64,000 nt of DNA. It comes from JAOUEA01 sp963821935 (GTDB taxonomy: Bacteria; Actinomycetota; UBA4738; HRBIN12). Under the pieces are notes generated by a model, which did not search any database, was not told the origin of the DNA, and saw only the letters and a list, made by a program, of their open reading frames with translations. Both the position numbers and the translations under genes were made by a program. Shown here piece after piece: positions 40,099 to 49,432 of this stretch. The stretch covers positions 930,001 through 994,000 of the forward strand of contig CAWGFM010000005.1 of the NCBI GenBank assembly GCA_963821935.1. Direction: 5' to 3'. Within the stretch, counting starts at the first letter, position 1. The number at the start of each line of letters is the position of its first letter.

Positions 40099-40881
40099 AT
40101 GCGGTCCAGGATCCCACCGCTCATGTGGATCCTGGCCGTCGTGGGCGCCGTCTTCGTGGCGCTGCCGTTGGTCGCCCTCCTGATCCGTGCTCCTTGGGGC
40201 GACCTGGGGCCTGCGCTCAGCGGGGTCGGAGCGAGTACGGCGTTCCGCCTCTCGATCGTCGTGTCGTTGGCCTCGACCGCCCTGTCCATCCTGCTGGGGG
40301 TGCCGATCGCGTGGGTCCTGGCACGTTCGCGGCTCCCCGGCCGCTCCGTTGTGCGCGCGATCGTCGTCCTGCCGGTGGTCCTTCCACCGGTGGTCGGCGG
40401 CATCGGCCTGCTCGCCGCGCTGGGGCGCGGCGGGGTGGTGGGGAACTGGCTCTACCAGGGACTCGGGATCCAGATCACGTTCACCATCTGGGGCGCGATC
40501 GTGGCCACCACCTTCGTCGCGATGCCGTTGATGGTGCTGGCGACCGAGTCGGGCCTGCGGTCGATCGATCAGCGGTACGAAGGGGCGGCGGCGGCCCTGG
40601 GAGCGAGTCCGAGGTATGCGATCCGCCGCATCGTGCTGCCGATGCTGGGACCGCAATTGGCTGCCGGCGCCGTGCTGGCGTGGGCACGAGCGCTGGGCGA
40701 GTTCGGCGCCACGATCACGTTCGCGGGCAACCTGGAGGGTCGCACCCAGACCCTGCCGCTCGCGGTCTACGAAGCGCGCAACACCGACCCCGGCGGGGCG
40801 ATCTTCCTGTCACTGATCCTGGTCGTGCTGTCGGTGGGCGTGCTGGTCGCGATGGGCGGTCGCCTCACGCAAGCACGTTGA
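40099..40881 (+). CDS. modB: Molybdate ABC transporter permease
   Basis: A 260-residue permease with about six helices. The cytoplasmic coupling motif for the ATPase is RYEGAAAALGASPRYAIRRIVLP (EAA loop). LPVVLPPVVGGIGLLAALGRGG is typical of ModB. I prefer the ATG at 40099 over a TTG two codons upstream. It follows modA by 6 bases, so they are cotranscribed. Confidence 0.93.
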   Translation: MRSRIPPLMWILAVVGAVFVALPLVALLIRAPWGDLGPALSGVGASTAFRLSIVVSLASTALSILLGVPIAWVLARSRLPGRSVVRAIVVLPVVLPPVVGGIGLLAALGRGGVVGNWLYQGLGIQITFTIWGAIVATTFVAMPLMVLATESGLRSIDQRYEGAAAALGASPRYAIRRIVLPMLGPQLAAGAVLAWARALGEFGATITFAGNLEGRTQTLPLAVYEARNTDPGGAIFLSLILVVLSVGVLVAMGGRLTQAR

Positions 40882-40900
40882 ACCCTGGCAGGATGCCGGT

Positions 40901-42001
40901 GTGAGCCTGCACGCGGACTTCACCGCCCGCCGCGGGACGTTCGAGGTGGTCATCGCGCTGGACGTCGCCGACGGCGAGACCTTGGCCCTCCTGGGTCCCA
41001 ACGGCGCCGGCAAGTCGACCGTCGTCGACGCCCTGACGGGAACGGTGGACGTCACCGAGGGGCTGATCGAGCTCGACGGCGAACGCGTCGAGCGCCTGCC
41101 GCCCGAACAGCGTCCCGTGGGCGTGTGTTTCCAGGACGATCTGTTGTTCCCGAAGCTCTCGACGCTGGAGAACGTCGCGTTCCCGCTGCGCGCACGCAAG
41201 GTCCAGAAGGCCACCGCGCGGGCGCGAGCCGCGGAACTGCTCGAGCGACTCGCTCCACAGGTCGACCCCGGCGCATCGCCCGGGTCGCTGTCGGGGGGTC
41301 AACGTCAGCGTGTCGCTCTGGCCCGCGCGTTGGCACCGGAACCTCGGCTGCTGCTGTTGGACGAGCCGTTCTCCAACGTGGACGTCTCCGCGCGGCCCGG
41401 CCTGCGGACATTGGTCCGAGAGGTGGCGAGCACCTTCGGTGGAGCCACCGTGTTGATCGCGCACGACCCGCTCGACGCCCTCACCCTTGCCGACCGGGTC
41501 ACGCTGATGGAGGACGGGCATCAGACCCAGTCTGGGACTCCGGACGAGATCCGCGCAGCGCCCCGAACCGCCTACGCCGCGGACCTGGTGGGCGTGAACC
41601 TGTTCGCCGGCGTCCTGACACCACTGGCCGATGGCGCGGCAACCCTCCGTACCGACCTCGGTGAGATCACGGTCGCACCGAACACTCCCGTGTCCGCCGG
41701 TACGCATGCGATCGCGAGCCTGCGACCCATCGACATCTCGCTCCACAGCGGCGAGCCGGAGGGCTCGGCGCGCAACAGGTTCCGTGGCACGATCGGTGAG
41801 ATCGCGGTCGACGGCGAGCGCGCCAGGGTCCGGGTCGCCAGCAGGCCTCCGCTGACGGCGGAGATCACCGCCGGATCGGTCACGAGGATGGGCCTGAGCG
41901 TCGGAAGCGACGTGTGGACCAGCTTCAAGGCCGTGGAGGTGTCGTTGCAGGTGGAGGGCGACGACGATGCGGCGTCCCCAGCCGGTACCCTGAGCGGGTG
42001 A
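40901..42001 (+). CDS. modC: Molybdate ABC transporter ATP-binding protein
   Basis: A 366-residue ATPase. GPNGAGKS is Walker A, SGSLSGGQRQRVALARAL-like sequence (GSLSGGQRQRVALARAL) the signature, and LLLLDEPFSNVD Walker B. LIAHDP is the switch. The C-terminal ~120 residues include a TOBE domain (NRFRGTIGEIAVDGERARV), which allows inhibition by cytoplasmic molybdate. The GTG start lies 19 bases after modB. It overlaps lepB by GTGA. Confidence 0.94.
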   Translation: MSLHADFTARRGTFEVVIALDVADGETLALLGPNGAGKSTVVDALTGTVDVTEGLIELDGERVERLPPEQRPVGVCFQDDLLFPKLSTLENVAFPLRARKVQKATARARAAELLERLAPQVDPGASPGSLSGGQRQRVALARALAPEPRLLLLDEPFSNVDVSARPGLRTLVREVASTFGGATVLIAHDPLDALTLADRVTLMEDGHQTQSGTPDEIRAAPRTAYAADLVGVNLFAGVLTPLADGAATLRTDLGEITVAPNTPVSAGTHAIASLRPIDISLHSGEPEGSARNRFRGTIGEIAVDGERARVRVASRPPLTAEITAGSVTRMGLSVGSDVWTSFKAVEVSLQVEGDDDAASPAGTLSG

Positions 42002-42654
42002 AGACGACCGAGCGGGAGTCGCTCGAGGCTCCCGAGCCCGAGGCCGCGCCCACACCACACAAGCACAAGAACCCGATCCTGCAGTTCCTGGGAGAGCTGC
42101 CGGGTCTCATCATCATGGCGTTCGTCCTGGCGCTGCTGATCAAGACCTTCCTGGTGCAGGCCTTCTTCATCCCGTCGGGATCCATGGAGCCCACGCTGCG
42201 GCCGGGCGATCGCGTGCTGGTGCTCAAGGTGCCGTACTACTTCCACGACCCACGGCAGGGCGACATCATCGTCTTCGAGGATCCCGACCCGTCGGAAGCT
42301 GCGGAGCGAAGTGTCGTGGGTGGCTTCTTCCACTGGATGTTCCAGGGGCTGGGGGTGCAGCAGCCCGACAACGAGGACTTCATCAAGCGGGTGATCGGCC
42401 TTCCGGGCGACGTCGTCTCCGCCAAAGACGGCGTCGTCATCGTCAACGGCGAGAAGCTGAAGGAGCCCTACCTCACACAGAAGACCTCTGACTTCGACAA
42501 GCAGACCGTGCCGGACGACCAGCTCTTCGTCATGGGCGACAACCGCGCGAACTCGCTGGATTCGCGCTTCGGGCTGGGCTTCATCCCGTTGGACAAAGTG
42601 ATCGGCAAAGCCGAGCTCATCATCTGGCCACCGGGGGACCTGGGCACCCTGTAG
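41998..42654 (+). CDS. lepB: Signal peptidase I
   Basis: A 218-residue membrane protease that cleaves signal peptides of secreted proteins. A cytoplasmic N-terminus (1-35) and one helix (LPGLIIMAFVLALLIKTFLV) precede IPSGSMEPTLRPGD with Ser62, and DFIKRVIGLPGD with Lys130. FVMGDNRANSLDSR is the conserved box E. It is tied to modC by a GTGA overlap, an unusual link between molybdate transport and secretion that is probably only co-expression. Confidence 0.94.
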   Translation: MKTTERESLEAPEPEAAPTPHKHKNPILQFLGELPGLIIMAFVLALLIKTFLVQAFFIPSGSMEPTLRPGDRVLVLKVPYYFHDPRQGDIIVFEDPDPSEAAERSVVGGFFHWMFQGLGVQQPDNEDFIKRVIGLPGDVVSAKDGVVIVNGEKLKEPYLTQKTSDFDKQTVPDDQLFVMGDNRANSLDSRFGLGFIPLDKVIGKAELIIWPPGDLGTL

Positions 42655-42662
42655 GGTGAGCC

Positions 42663-45056
42663 CTACCTGCGCGGCACGGCGCGGTTGCGGGGCCCCACCG
42701 GTTGTTCACCGGGCACGAACAAGCGCGCGAACGACCACACGATCGCCGCGATGCCGAAGCCCGCGAGCCACACGACCAACGGCGGGTCGTCCAGCGCGAA
42801 GAACGTCTGACTGGGTCCCCATGTCAGCGAGATCACGAACAACCCTGCCATCGACCAGATCAACACGAGCCGCGCACGGGTGAGCGGGGCCGCCAGGATC
42901 GTGAGCACCAGGAACCCGATCCATGTCAACACCATGACGGCCGTGGTCTGCGCCTGGGCCAGCGTGACGCCGGGTTCGTTGATCGCGAGGCGGTAGGCCA
43001 GCAACGTCGCGATCGCCGCCAGCGTGCCCGTCGGTATCGCGAACCGCAGCACACGGTTCACGAAGCCCGGCCGGAACCGTTCGGTGTTGGGCGCCAGCGC
43101 CAGGAAGAACGACGGGATGCCGATCGTGAGCGCCCCGATCAGCGTCAGATGCCGCGGCAGGAACGGGAACACGAACCCGGCGACGCCTGTCGCCAGCGAG
43201 ATCAGCATCGCGTACACGGTCTTGTTCAGGTACAGGCCACTCGTGCGCTCGATGTTACCCAGCACCCGCCGTCCTTCCGCCACCACCGGCGGCAGCGCAT
43301 CGAAGTTGGAGTCCAGCAGCACCAGTTGCGCGACCCCGCGCGTCGCGTCGCTGCCCGATCCCATCGCGACGCCGATGTCGGCGTCCTTCAGCGCCAGCGC
43401 GTCGTTCACGCCGTCACCGGTCATGGCCACCGTGTGTCCATGGGACTGAAGGGCCTGCACCATCGCCCGCTTCTGCTGTGGCGTGACGCGCCCGAACACC
43501 CCGTGCGTCTCGAGCGTCCCGGCAAGCTCGTCCTGGTCGTCCACATCCAACCCCCGGGCATCGACGGGCTCATCGGCGTCGGGCAGCCCCAGCTCGCGGG
43601 CGATGGCACCTACCGTCCTGGGATCGTCGCCCGAGATCACCTTCACCGTGACGTCCTGCTCGCGGAAGTAGCGCAGGGTGTCGGCGGCGTCGGACCGGGG
43701 ACGGTCCGCCAAGATCACCAGCGCTGTGGGCTCGAGGTCGCTGGGCAAGGAATCACCGGCGAGTGCGCCGCCGGACGCCAGGAGCACGACACGCTTGCCC
43801 TGGTTCGAGAGCTCCTCCACACGGGCTTGGAGTTGCTCGTGACCGACGACCGAGCCCATCACCACGTCCGGCGCGCCCAGCACCCACGTGCCATCACCGC
43901 CGAAGTCGGCGCCGCTCCACTTCCGCGCGCTGGAGAACGGCACGGTGGACCGAGCGTCCCAGGGCGGCGGTGCGTCGAACCGTTCGGAGATGGCCAGCGT
44001 CGTGGCGTTCGGCGAGGGATCGGCGGCGGCGAGCGCCGCCAGTGCAACCTCGGCCGCCGCCGTGTCGTCGCCGGATGCCACCGGCTCCACGGCTTCGACG
44101 GACAGCTTGCCCTCGGTGAGCGTGCCGGTCTTGTCGATGCACAGGACGTCGACGCGAGCGAGCCCTTCGACCGCGGGGAGCTCCTGCACGAGCACCCGCT
44201 GGCGCGCCAGCCGCACCACCGCCACGGCGAAGGCCAACGACGTGAGCAGCACCAGGCCCTCGGGGACCATCGCGACCGTGCCGGCCACCGCTCCGGACAC
44301 GGCTTCGCGCCAGTCGCCATCGCTGGCCCGGAACTGCGAGATGAACAGCAGGACCGCGGTGGGAACGATCGCGAACGTGACGTAGGTCAGGATGCGGTCG
44401 ATCCCGCCGCGCAGCTCGGACCTGGTGAGGGTGTATCGACGAGCATCCTGCGCGAGCTGCACGGCATAGGCCTCCTTGCCGACCTTGCTCGCCCGATACC
44501 GGCCCGCGCCCGCGGCCACGAAGGACCCGCTGAGCACCTGGTCGCCGCTCGACTTCTCCACCGGATCGGATTCGCCCGTCAGCAGCGACTCGTCGACCTC
44601 CATGCCGTCGTCGCTCACCACCACGCCGTCCACCACGATCTCTGCGCCCGCGGTCACGGCGAGCACGTCATCGAGCACGACCTCGCCAACTGCGACCTCG
44701 AGGGGCTCACCGTCGCGGATCACCCGGGCCTTCGGCGCGGTGAGCACCGTGAGCTGATCCAGGGTCCGCTTGGCACGGAGTTCCTGGACGATGCCGATCA
44801 ACGAGTTCGCGACGAGCACGAATCCGAAGAGGGCGTCCTGGAGCGGCCCCACCACCAGGATGATCGCGAGCATCGCGCCCAGGATCGCGTTGAAACGCGT
44901 GAAGATGTTGCCGCGCACGATCTGGGCCACCGTGCGCGTGGGGGCATCGGGAACGTCGTTGACGTCACCGCGTGCCACACGTTCCTCGACCTGCGCGGTG
45001 GTCAGCCCCAGCTCGGGGTCGACCTGAGACTCGTCCGTGATCGTCGTGCCGGCCAT
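42663..45056 (-). CDS. ctpE: Cation-transporting P-type ATPase, CtpE-like
   Basis: A 797-residue P-type ATPase. VDESLLTGESDPV is the actuator motif, DVLCIDKTGTLTEGKLS the phosphorylation site, VISGDDPRTVGAI and MTGDGVNDALALKDADIGVA the hinge. The membrane motif is VAMVPEGLVLL (PEGL). The N-terminal VNDVPDAPTRTVAQIVRGNIFTRFNA and lack of metal-binding domains match mycobacterial CtpE, a calcium pump. The stop lies 8 bases from the convergent lepB. TACCCT is 14 bases before the ATG. Confidence 0.9.
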   Translation of the reverse strand: MAGTTITDESQVDPELGLTTAQVEERVARGDVNDVPDAPTRTVAQIVRGNIFTRFNAILGAMLAIILVVGPLQDALFGFVLVANSLIGIVQELRAKRTLDQLTVLTAPKARVIRDGEPLEVAVGEVVLDDVLAVTAGAEIVVDGVVVSDDGMEVDESLLTGESDPVEKSSGDQVLSGSFVAAGAGRYRASKVGKEAYAVQLAQDARRYTLTRSELRGGIDRILTYVTFAIVPTAVLLFISQFRASDGDWREAVSGAVAGTVAMVPEGLVLLTSLAFAVAVVRLARQRVLVQELPAVEGLARVDVLCIDKTGTLTEGKLSVEAVEPVASGDDTAAAEVALAALAAADPSPNATTLAISERFDAPPPWDARSTVPFSSARKWSGADFGGDGTWVLGAPDVVMGSVVGHEQLQARVEELSNQGKRVVLLASGGALAGDSLPSDLEPTALVILADRPRSDAADTLRYFREQDVTVKVISGDDPRTVGAIARELGLPDADEPVDARGLDVDDQDELAGTLETHGVFGRVTPQQKRAMVQALQSHGHTVAMTGDGVNDALALKDADIGVAMGSGSDATRGVAQLVLLDSNFDALPPVVAEGRRVLGNIERTSGLYLNKTVYAMLISLATGVAGFVFPFLPRHLTLIGALTIGIPSFFLALAPNTERFRPGFVNRVLRFAIPTGTLAAIATLLAYRLAINEPGVTLAQAQTTAVMVLTWIGFLVLTILAAPLTRARLVLIWSMAGLFVISLTWGPSQTFFALDDPPLVVWLAGFGIAAIVWSFARLFVPGEQPVGPRNRAVPRR

Positions 45057-45141
45057 GTCTGTCGAGGGTAGCGGGCTAGGCTTGGACCATGCGCACGGGC
45101 AGTACTTCCTCGAGGAGCAGACGCCCGGGTAGCGTTGAGCC

Positions 45142-46344
45142 GTGACCGCGTCGCGCTGGATGCTGCCCGCCCCGATGCGGGACTTCGACGTCGAAGATCG
45201 CCGGTCGACATGGCTCGAACTGTTCTTCGACCTGGTCTTCGTGGCTGCGGTGGCCGCGCTCGCCGATGGACTGCACGGCGATCCCACGATGCGAGGGCTC
45301 TGGCACTTCGGCGCACTCTTCGTGCCGGTCTGGTGGGCCTGGATGGAGTTCACGTGGTTCTCCACGGCCTGGGACAACGACGACTTGTTCCACCGGCTGA
45401 CCATGCTGGTCGCGATGCTGCTGGTGATCGTGCTGGCTGCCGGCATCTCCAAGATGCTGGACGGCAAGGACGACGCCGTGTTCGTCCTGGCCTACGCGGG
45501 GCTGCAGGCGTTGCTCATCGTGATGTTCGCCCGGGTGCTGCCGCACGCCGGACCGGCACATCGATTCGCGCGCAACTACATGATCGGCGACGCAGTCGGA
45601 GGAGCGCTGATGCTGCTGTCGCTCTTCGTCGAACCTCCGCTGCGGTACTGGGTGTGGGCGGCGGCCGTCGCCGAGCTCATGATCGCGCCGGTGTTCGCGG
45701 TGCGCGCCTACGAAGGCCAGCCGTTCGACTCGCGGCACATCCCCGAACGCTACGGACTCTTCACGATCATCGTGCTGGGCGAAGGCGTCGTCGTGGTGAC
45801 GGCGGCCCTCTCGGACGTGTCGCTGGACGGAGGGTCGTCGACCGCCGCGGTGCTGGGGTTCGGGATCGCCGCCGAGATCTGGTACGCGTACTTCGAGACC
45901 GTGTCGTCGTCGTCGTTGTCCCGGGATCGACTCGCGGCATCATTCCTGTGGGGATACGGGCATCTGTTCGCGTTCGCCGGCATCGCCGCGACCGCCGTCG
46001 GGGTGGAGTTGGCGATCGAGGCAGGCGCGCACGGGGACCGTGCGCTCTCGCTGGCGACCCGCTTGATGCTCTGTGCGGGACCGGCCGCGTTCCTGCTGGC
46101 ACTTGCGGCCATCCACGAAGCCACGACGCGATCATGGGACCTCGTCTTGACGCAGCGGGTGGTGGCGATCGGCCTCCTGCTGCTCCTGGCCCTGCTCGGC
46201 CGAGGGCTCGGCCCTGCGTTGTTGGTGGGCGGTGTGTTCGCGATCTTGGCGATCACGGTGACGCTGGACGTCATGCGGACCGGTGGCGAAGGGCTCGCGG
46301 CCGAGCACGGACCCGACGAGGCCGAGGTCCCACCGGCGATCTGA
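45142..46344 (+). CDS. Low temperature requirement protein A family (LtrA)
   Basis: A 400-residue membrane protein with about ten helices. STWLELFFDLVFVAAVAALAD is the hallmark N-terminus of the LtrA family. ERYGLFTIIVLGEGVVVVTAAL is the second family block. Function is unknown; the family was named from a Listeria cold-growth mutant. The GTG start has TAGCGT 12 bases upstream. Confidence 0.88.
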   Translation: MTASRWMLPAPMRDFDVEDRRSTWLELFFDLVFVAAVAALADGLHGDPTMRGLWHFGALFVPVWWAWMEFTWFSTAWDNDDLFHRLTMLVAMLLVIVLAAGISKMLDGKDDAVFVLAYAGLQALLIVMFARVLPHAGPAHRFARNYMIGDAVGGALMLLSLFVEPPLRYWVWAAAVAELMIAPVFAVRAYEGQPFDSRHIPERYGLFTIIVLGEGVVVVTAALSDVSLDGGSSTAAVLGFGIAAEIWYAYFETVSSSSLSRDRLAASFLWGYGHLFAFAGIAATAVGVELAIEAGAHGDRALSLATRLMLCAGPAAFLLALAAIHEATTRSWDLVLTQRVVAIGLLLLLALLGRGLGPALLVGGVFAILAITVTLDVMRTGGEGLAAEHGPDEAEVPPAI

Positions 46345-46350
46345 ACGGCG

Positions 46351-47742
46351 CTACGGTCCGAGCCCCTGCTCCACGGCCCAGGCGTCGAGCAGCTCGTACG
46401 CCTCCTCGTCGGGGACCGGACCGCGTTCCATGCGAAGCTCCATGAGGTGGTCCAGCGCCCGACCGACGAGCGGGCCGGGTTCGATCCCGAGGTGCGCCAT
46501 CACCTGGGAACCGTCCAGCGGTGGACGGATGGCCTCCAGGTTCTCGCGCTCGGCCAGGAGCGCGATGCGCTCCTCCAGCTCGTCCTGCAGCCGGGCGAAC
46601 CGCTCCGCCTTCTTCTCGTTGCGCGTGGTGCAGTCGGCGCGCGTCAACCCGTTGAGACGGTCGAGCAGCGGTCCCGCGTCGCGGACGTAGCGCCGCACGG
46701 CCGAATCGGTCCAGCCGTCGCCGTCGCCGTACCCGTGGAACCGAAGATGCAGGGCGATCAGCGTGCGAACGTCCTCGATCGTGGCGTTGGGATAGCGGAG
46801 CTCGCGCAGGCGGGCCTCCGCCATGCGGGCGCCCACGACCTCATGGTGATGGAACTGCACCCCGTCGGGCGTGATCTGCCGCGTCGCCGGCTTCCCGACG
46901 TCGTGCATCAGAGCCGCCAGGCGAAGCGTCGGATCGGGCTCGGTGCGCTCGACCACCGCATACGTGTGGTGCAGGACATCCTTATGACGATGCACCGGGT
47001 CCTGTTCCAGCTGCAGGTCCGCGAGCTCGGGAAGGAACAGGTCGGCGACCCGCGTCTCGACGAGGAGTTGCAGGCCCGCGGCCGGATGTTCGCTCACTAG
47101 CAACTTGTCGAGCTCGTCCCGGATGCGCTCGGGCGAGACGATCCGCAGTCGCTCACGCATCTCGCCCATGGCCTGGACGACCCGGGCCGCCGGGACGACG
47201 TCGAGCTGGGCGACGAACCGCGCGGCGCGCACCATCCGCAGTGGATCGTCGGAGAAGGACGTTTCGGGGTCCAGCGGCGTGTCCAGCGCGCGCGCGGCCA
47301 GGTGGCGGATCCCGCCGTACGGGTCCACGAAGACACCGTCGGGCAGCGAGATCGCCATGGCGTTGATCGTGAAGTCACGGCGCGACAGATCGGTCTGCAG
47401 ATCGTGGCCGAACGTCACGGACGGCTTGCGGTCCTCCTCGGCGTAGACCTCCTGCCGGAAGGTCGTGATCTCGAGGCGTTGCCCGTCCTTCTGTGCTCCG
47501 ACGGTGCCGAAACGCACGCCGACCAGGTACTGGCGCTCGGCCCACCCACGGAGAAGCTGCGTCGTCTGGGTGGGGTGGGCGTTGGTGGTGAGGTCCAGGT
47601 CGGGTGCGACACGTCCCAGCACCATGTCGCGCACGGAGCCGCCGACCAGATACAGCTCGTGGCCCGCTGACGTGAACCGTTCGCCCAGCTCCTTGGCGAC
47701 GGCGGGAACATCGAGCGTGGCGGCGGGTTCGGGTTCTGCCAT
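46351..47742 (-). CDS. pcnA: CCA tRNA nucleotidyltransferase
   Basis: A 463-residue enzyme that adds CCA to tRNA 3' ends. LYLVGGSVRDMVLG and DLDLTTNA form the nucleotidyltransferase site with its DxD metal ligands. RRDFTINAMA and DPLRMVRAARF complete the head and neck. A C-terminal HD domain (ALMHDVGKPATR) and the EKKAERFARLQDELEERI helix follow, as in actinobacterial members. It marks the origin-proximal block. TATCCT lies 15 bases before the ATG. Confidence 0.95.
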   Translation of the reverse strand: MAEPEPAATLDVPAVAKELGERFTSAGHELYLVGGSVRDMVLGRVAPDLDLTTNAHPTQTTQLLRGWAERQYLVGVRFGTVGAQKDGQRLEITTFRQEVYAEEDRKPSVTFGHDLQTDLSRRDFTINAMAISLPDGVFVDPYGGIRHLAARALDTPLDPETSFSDDPLRMVRAARFVAQLDVVPAARVVQAMGEMRERLRIVSPERIRDELDKLLVSEHPAAGLQLLVETRVADLFLPELADLQLEQDPVHRHKDVLHHTYAVVERTEPDPTLRLAALMHDVGKPATRQITPDGVQFHHHEVVGARMAEARLRELRYPNATIEDVRTLIALHLRFHGYGDGDGWTDSAVRRYVRDAGPLLDRLNGLTRADCTTRNEKKAERFARLQDELEERIALLAERENLEAIRPPLDGSQVMAHLGIEPGPLVGRALDHLMELRMERGPVPDEEAYELLDAWAVEQGLGP

Positions 47743-47800
47743 GTCGCGACGAGGATAGTCGGAAGGGCCCGGCCCTCTGAGAGCCGCTAACGTCAGAGCC

Positions 47801-48211
47801 GTGCCCACCTGGCTCGGATTCATCTGGACCTCGCCGAACACGCTGATCGGGCTGATCCTGGGCCTGCTCACGTTCCGGCGGCCGCGTCGGTCCGACGGCG
47901 CCCTGATCTTCGACGCCCAGCCCCCTCGAGGTCTTGCGGCCCTGATGCCTCACATCAACCGGGCCGCCATGACCGTGGGGTTCGTGATCATCTCGGCAGC
48001 GCCGGTGACGGGACGACTGCTCAGCCATGAGCAGCACCACATCCGTCAGTTCTGCGCGTGGGGACCCCTGTTCATCCCGGTGTACTTCCTGCTGGCGATC
48101 CCCTTCGGCTACCGGCGACACCCCATGGAGATCCGCGCGCAGATCGCGGCGGGAGAACGGGCACCCAAGCGCCCGGACCCCCACATCGAGAACACCGAGC
48201 CTGGCTCCTAG
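47801..48211 (+). CDS. Small membrane protein with HExxH motif
   Basis: A 136-residue protein with hydrophobic segments near 5-24, 55-72 and 88-105. LLSHEQHHIRQ contains H76-E77-x-x-H80, followed by WGPLFIPVYFLLAIPFGYRRHPMEIRA. The HExxH plus a downstream Glu (PMEIRA) is the layout of gluzincin-type metalloproteases. I do not recognise a named family. The GTG start has TAACGT 13 bases upstream. Its stop lies in the first copy of a 21-bp tandem repeat. Confidence 0.6.
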   Translation: MPTWLGFIWTSPNTLIGLILGLLTFRRPRRSDGALIFDAQPPRGLAALMPHINRAAMTVGFVIISAAPVTGRLLSHEQHHIRQFCAWGPLFIPVYFLLAIPFGYRRHPMEIRAQIAAGERAPKRPDPHIENTEPGS

Positions 48212-48258
48212 AAGGCCAAGCCTGGCTCCTAGAAGGCCGAGCCTGGCTCTTAGAAAGG
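48199..48258. repeat. Three tandem 21-bp repeats at convergent gene ends
   Basis: The unit GCCTGGCTCCTAGAAGGCC plus two bases occurs at 48199-48219, 48220-48240 and, with two changes and truncation, 48241-48258. The stop of the HExxH gene lies in copy one and the stop of the PilT-like gene in copy three. Likely a local duplication. Confidence 0.85.
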
Positions 48259-49362
48259 AAGCCCGGTGTCCGCGCCGCCGGACATCGACGAGAGCCGGTC
48301 CAGCACCCCTCGCAGTTGCAGGTCGAAGTCGTGCGGGTTGGTCGCGGCTCGGCGCGCGTCGTCCTCGGTGACGAGCCCGTCGTTCACGAGCTTCACCAGG
48401 GACTGATCGAACGTCTGCATGCCGTAGAACTCACCCTCGGAGATCACGTCCACGATCTGGTCGGTGATGTTCGAGTCCACGATGCGGTCGAACACCCGGC
48501 CGGTGTTGACCAGCACCTCCACCGTGGGCACGCGGCCCTTCCCATCTGCCTTGGCGACCAGCCGCTGCGACACGATCCCGCGAAGCGACCCCGCGAACGA
48601 GGTGCGCACCTCCTTCTGCTGGTTGGGCGGGAACAGGTCCAGGATGCGGTTGATCGTCTCCATGCAGTCGATCGTGTGCAGCGTGGAGATGACCAGGTGA
48701 CCCGTCTCCGCAGCCTGGATCGCGCTCAGCGCGGAGTCGCCATCGCGGATCTCACCTACGAAGATCACGTCGGGGTCCTGCCGGATCACGTGCTTCAGCG
48801 CGTTGGCGTAGCTGTCGGTGTCGATCCCGATCTCACGCTGCTGCACGATCGAGAGCACGTCGTCGTGCACGACCTCGATCGGGTCCTCGATCGTGACGAT
48901 GTGGGCCCGCCGCGACCGATTGATGTGGCCGATCATCGACGCGATGGTCGTGGTCTTGCCGGTCCCCGTCGGGCCGGTGATGAGCACCAGCCCGCGAGGC
49001 GAGTCGGCGAGCGTCTCCATGACCGAGGGCAGCAGCAGCTCGTCGAACGTGGGCACCTCGCTGCGCACGCGTCGGATCGCGAGCCCCACGACACCGCGCT
49101 GACGGAACACGTTGACGCGGAATCGCCCGACGCCCGTCAGCGTCGTCCCCAGGTCTGCTTCGCTGGTCTCTTCGAATTCGTGCTTCTTGTGCTCGGACAT
49201 CAGGGCCTGCGCGAACGTCTCGGTGTCGGCGGGGGTGAGCACATCGAATTCCGTGGGTGTCAGCGCTCCATCCACGCGGATGAACGGCACATTGCCCACC
49301 TTGAGATGCAGGTCGCTGGACCCGCGTTCCACGGCGAATCGGAGGAGCTCGTCGATCTCCAT
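48250..49362 (-). CDS. pilT: PilT-like type IV pilus retraction ATPase
   Basis: A 370-residue hexameric ATPase of the PilT family. MEIDELLRFAVERGSSDLHLKVG is the N-terminal domain start. GPTGTGKTTT is Walker A, IVTIEDPIE the Asp box, GEIRDGDSA Walker B and HLVISTLHTIDC the His box. IVSQRLV and GRVPTVEVLVNT follow. It would power pilus retraction. No other pilus gene is in this window except a TadE-like gene 5 kb away, so its machine must be elsewhere. Confidence 0.92.
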   Translation of the reverse strand: MEIDELLRFAVERGSSDLHLKVGNVPFIRVDGALTPTEFDVLTPADTETFAQALMSEHKKHEFEETSEADLGTTLTGVGRFRVNVFRQRGVVGLAIRRVRSEVPTFDELLLPSVMETLADSPRGLVLITGPTGTGKTTTIASMIGHINRSRRAHIVTIEDPIEVVHDDVLSIVQQREIGIDTDSYANALKHVIRQDPDVIFVGEIRDGDSALSAIQAAETGHLVISTLHTIDCMETINRILDLFPPNQQKEVRTSFAGSLRGIVSQRLVAKADGKGRVPTVEVLVNTGRVFDRIVDSNITDQIVDVISEGEFYGMQTFDQSLVKLVNDGLVTEDDARRAATNPHDFDLQLRGVLDRLSSMSGGADTGLPF

Positions 49363-49432
49363 GACCAGACCATCGGTCCTGTCCGGGCCCGACCTGAGCT
49401 TTGCGCCCGGGTGGCCCAATAGAATCCCGGCG

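Noticed and set aside
41998..42654. lepB as part of a molybdate-specific secretion system
   Set aside because: The overlap with modC is real, but LepB is a general housekeeping peptidase; coupling alone does not show function.
42702..45071. Long plus-strand open frame antisense to the P-type ATPase (789 codons)
   Set aside because: It is a high-GC shadow frame; the composition is His/Arg/Gln-rich with no domain, while the opposite strand encodes a full ATPase.
48199..48258. CRISPR array
   Set aside because: The repeats are contiguous without spacers, and no cas genes occur in the window.
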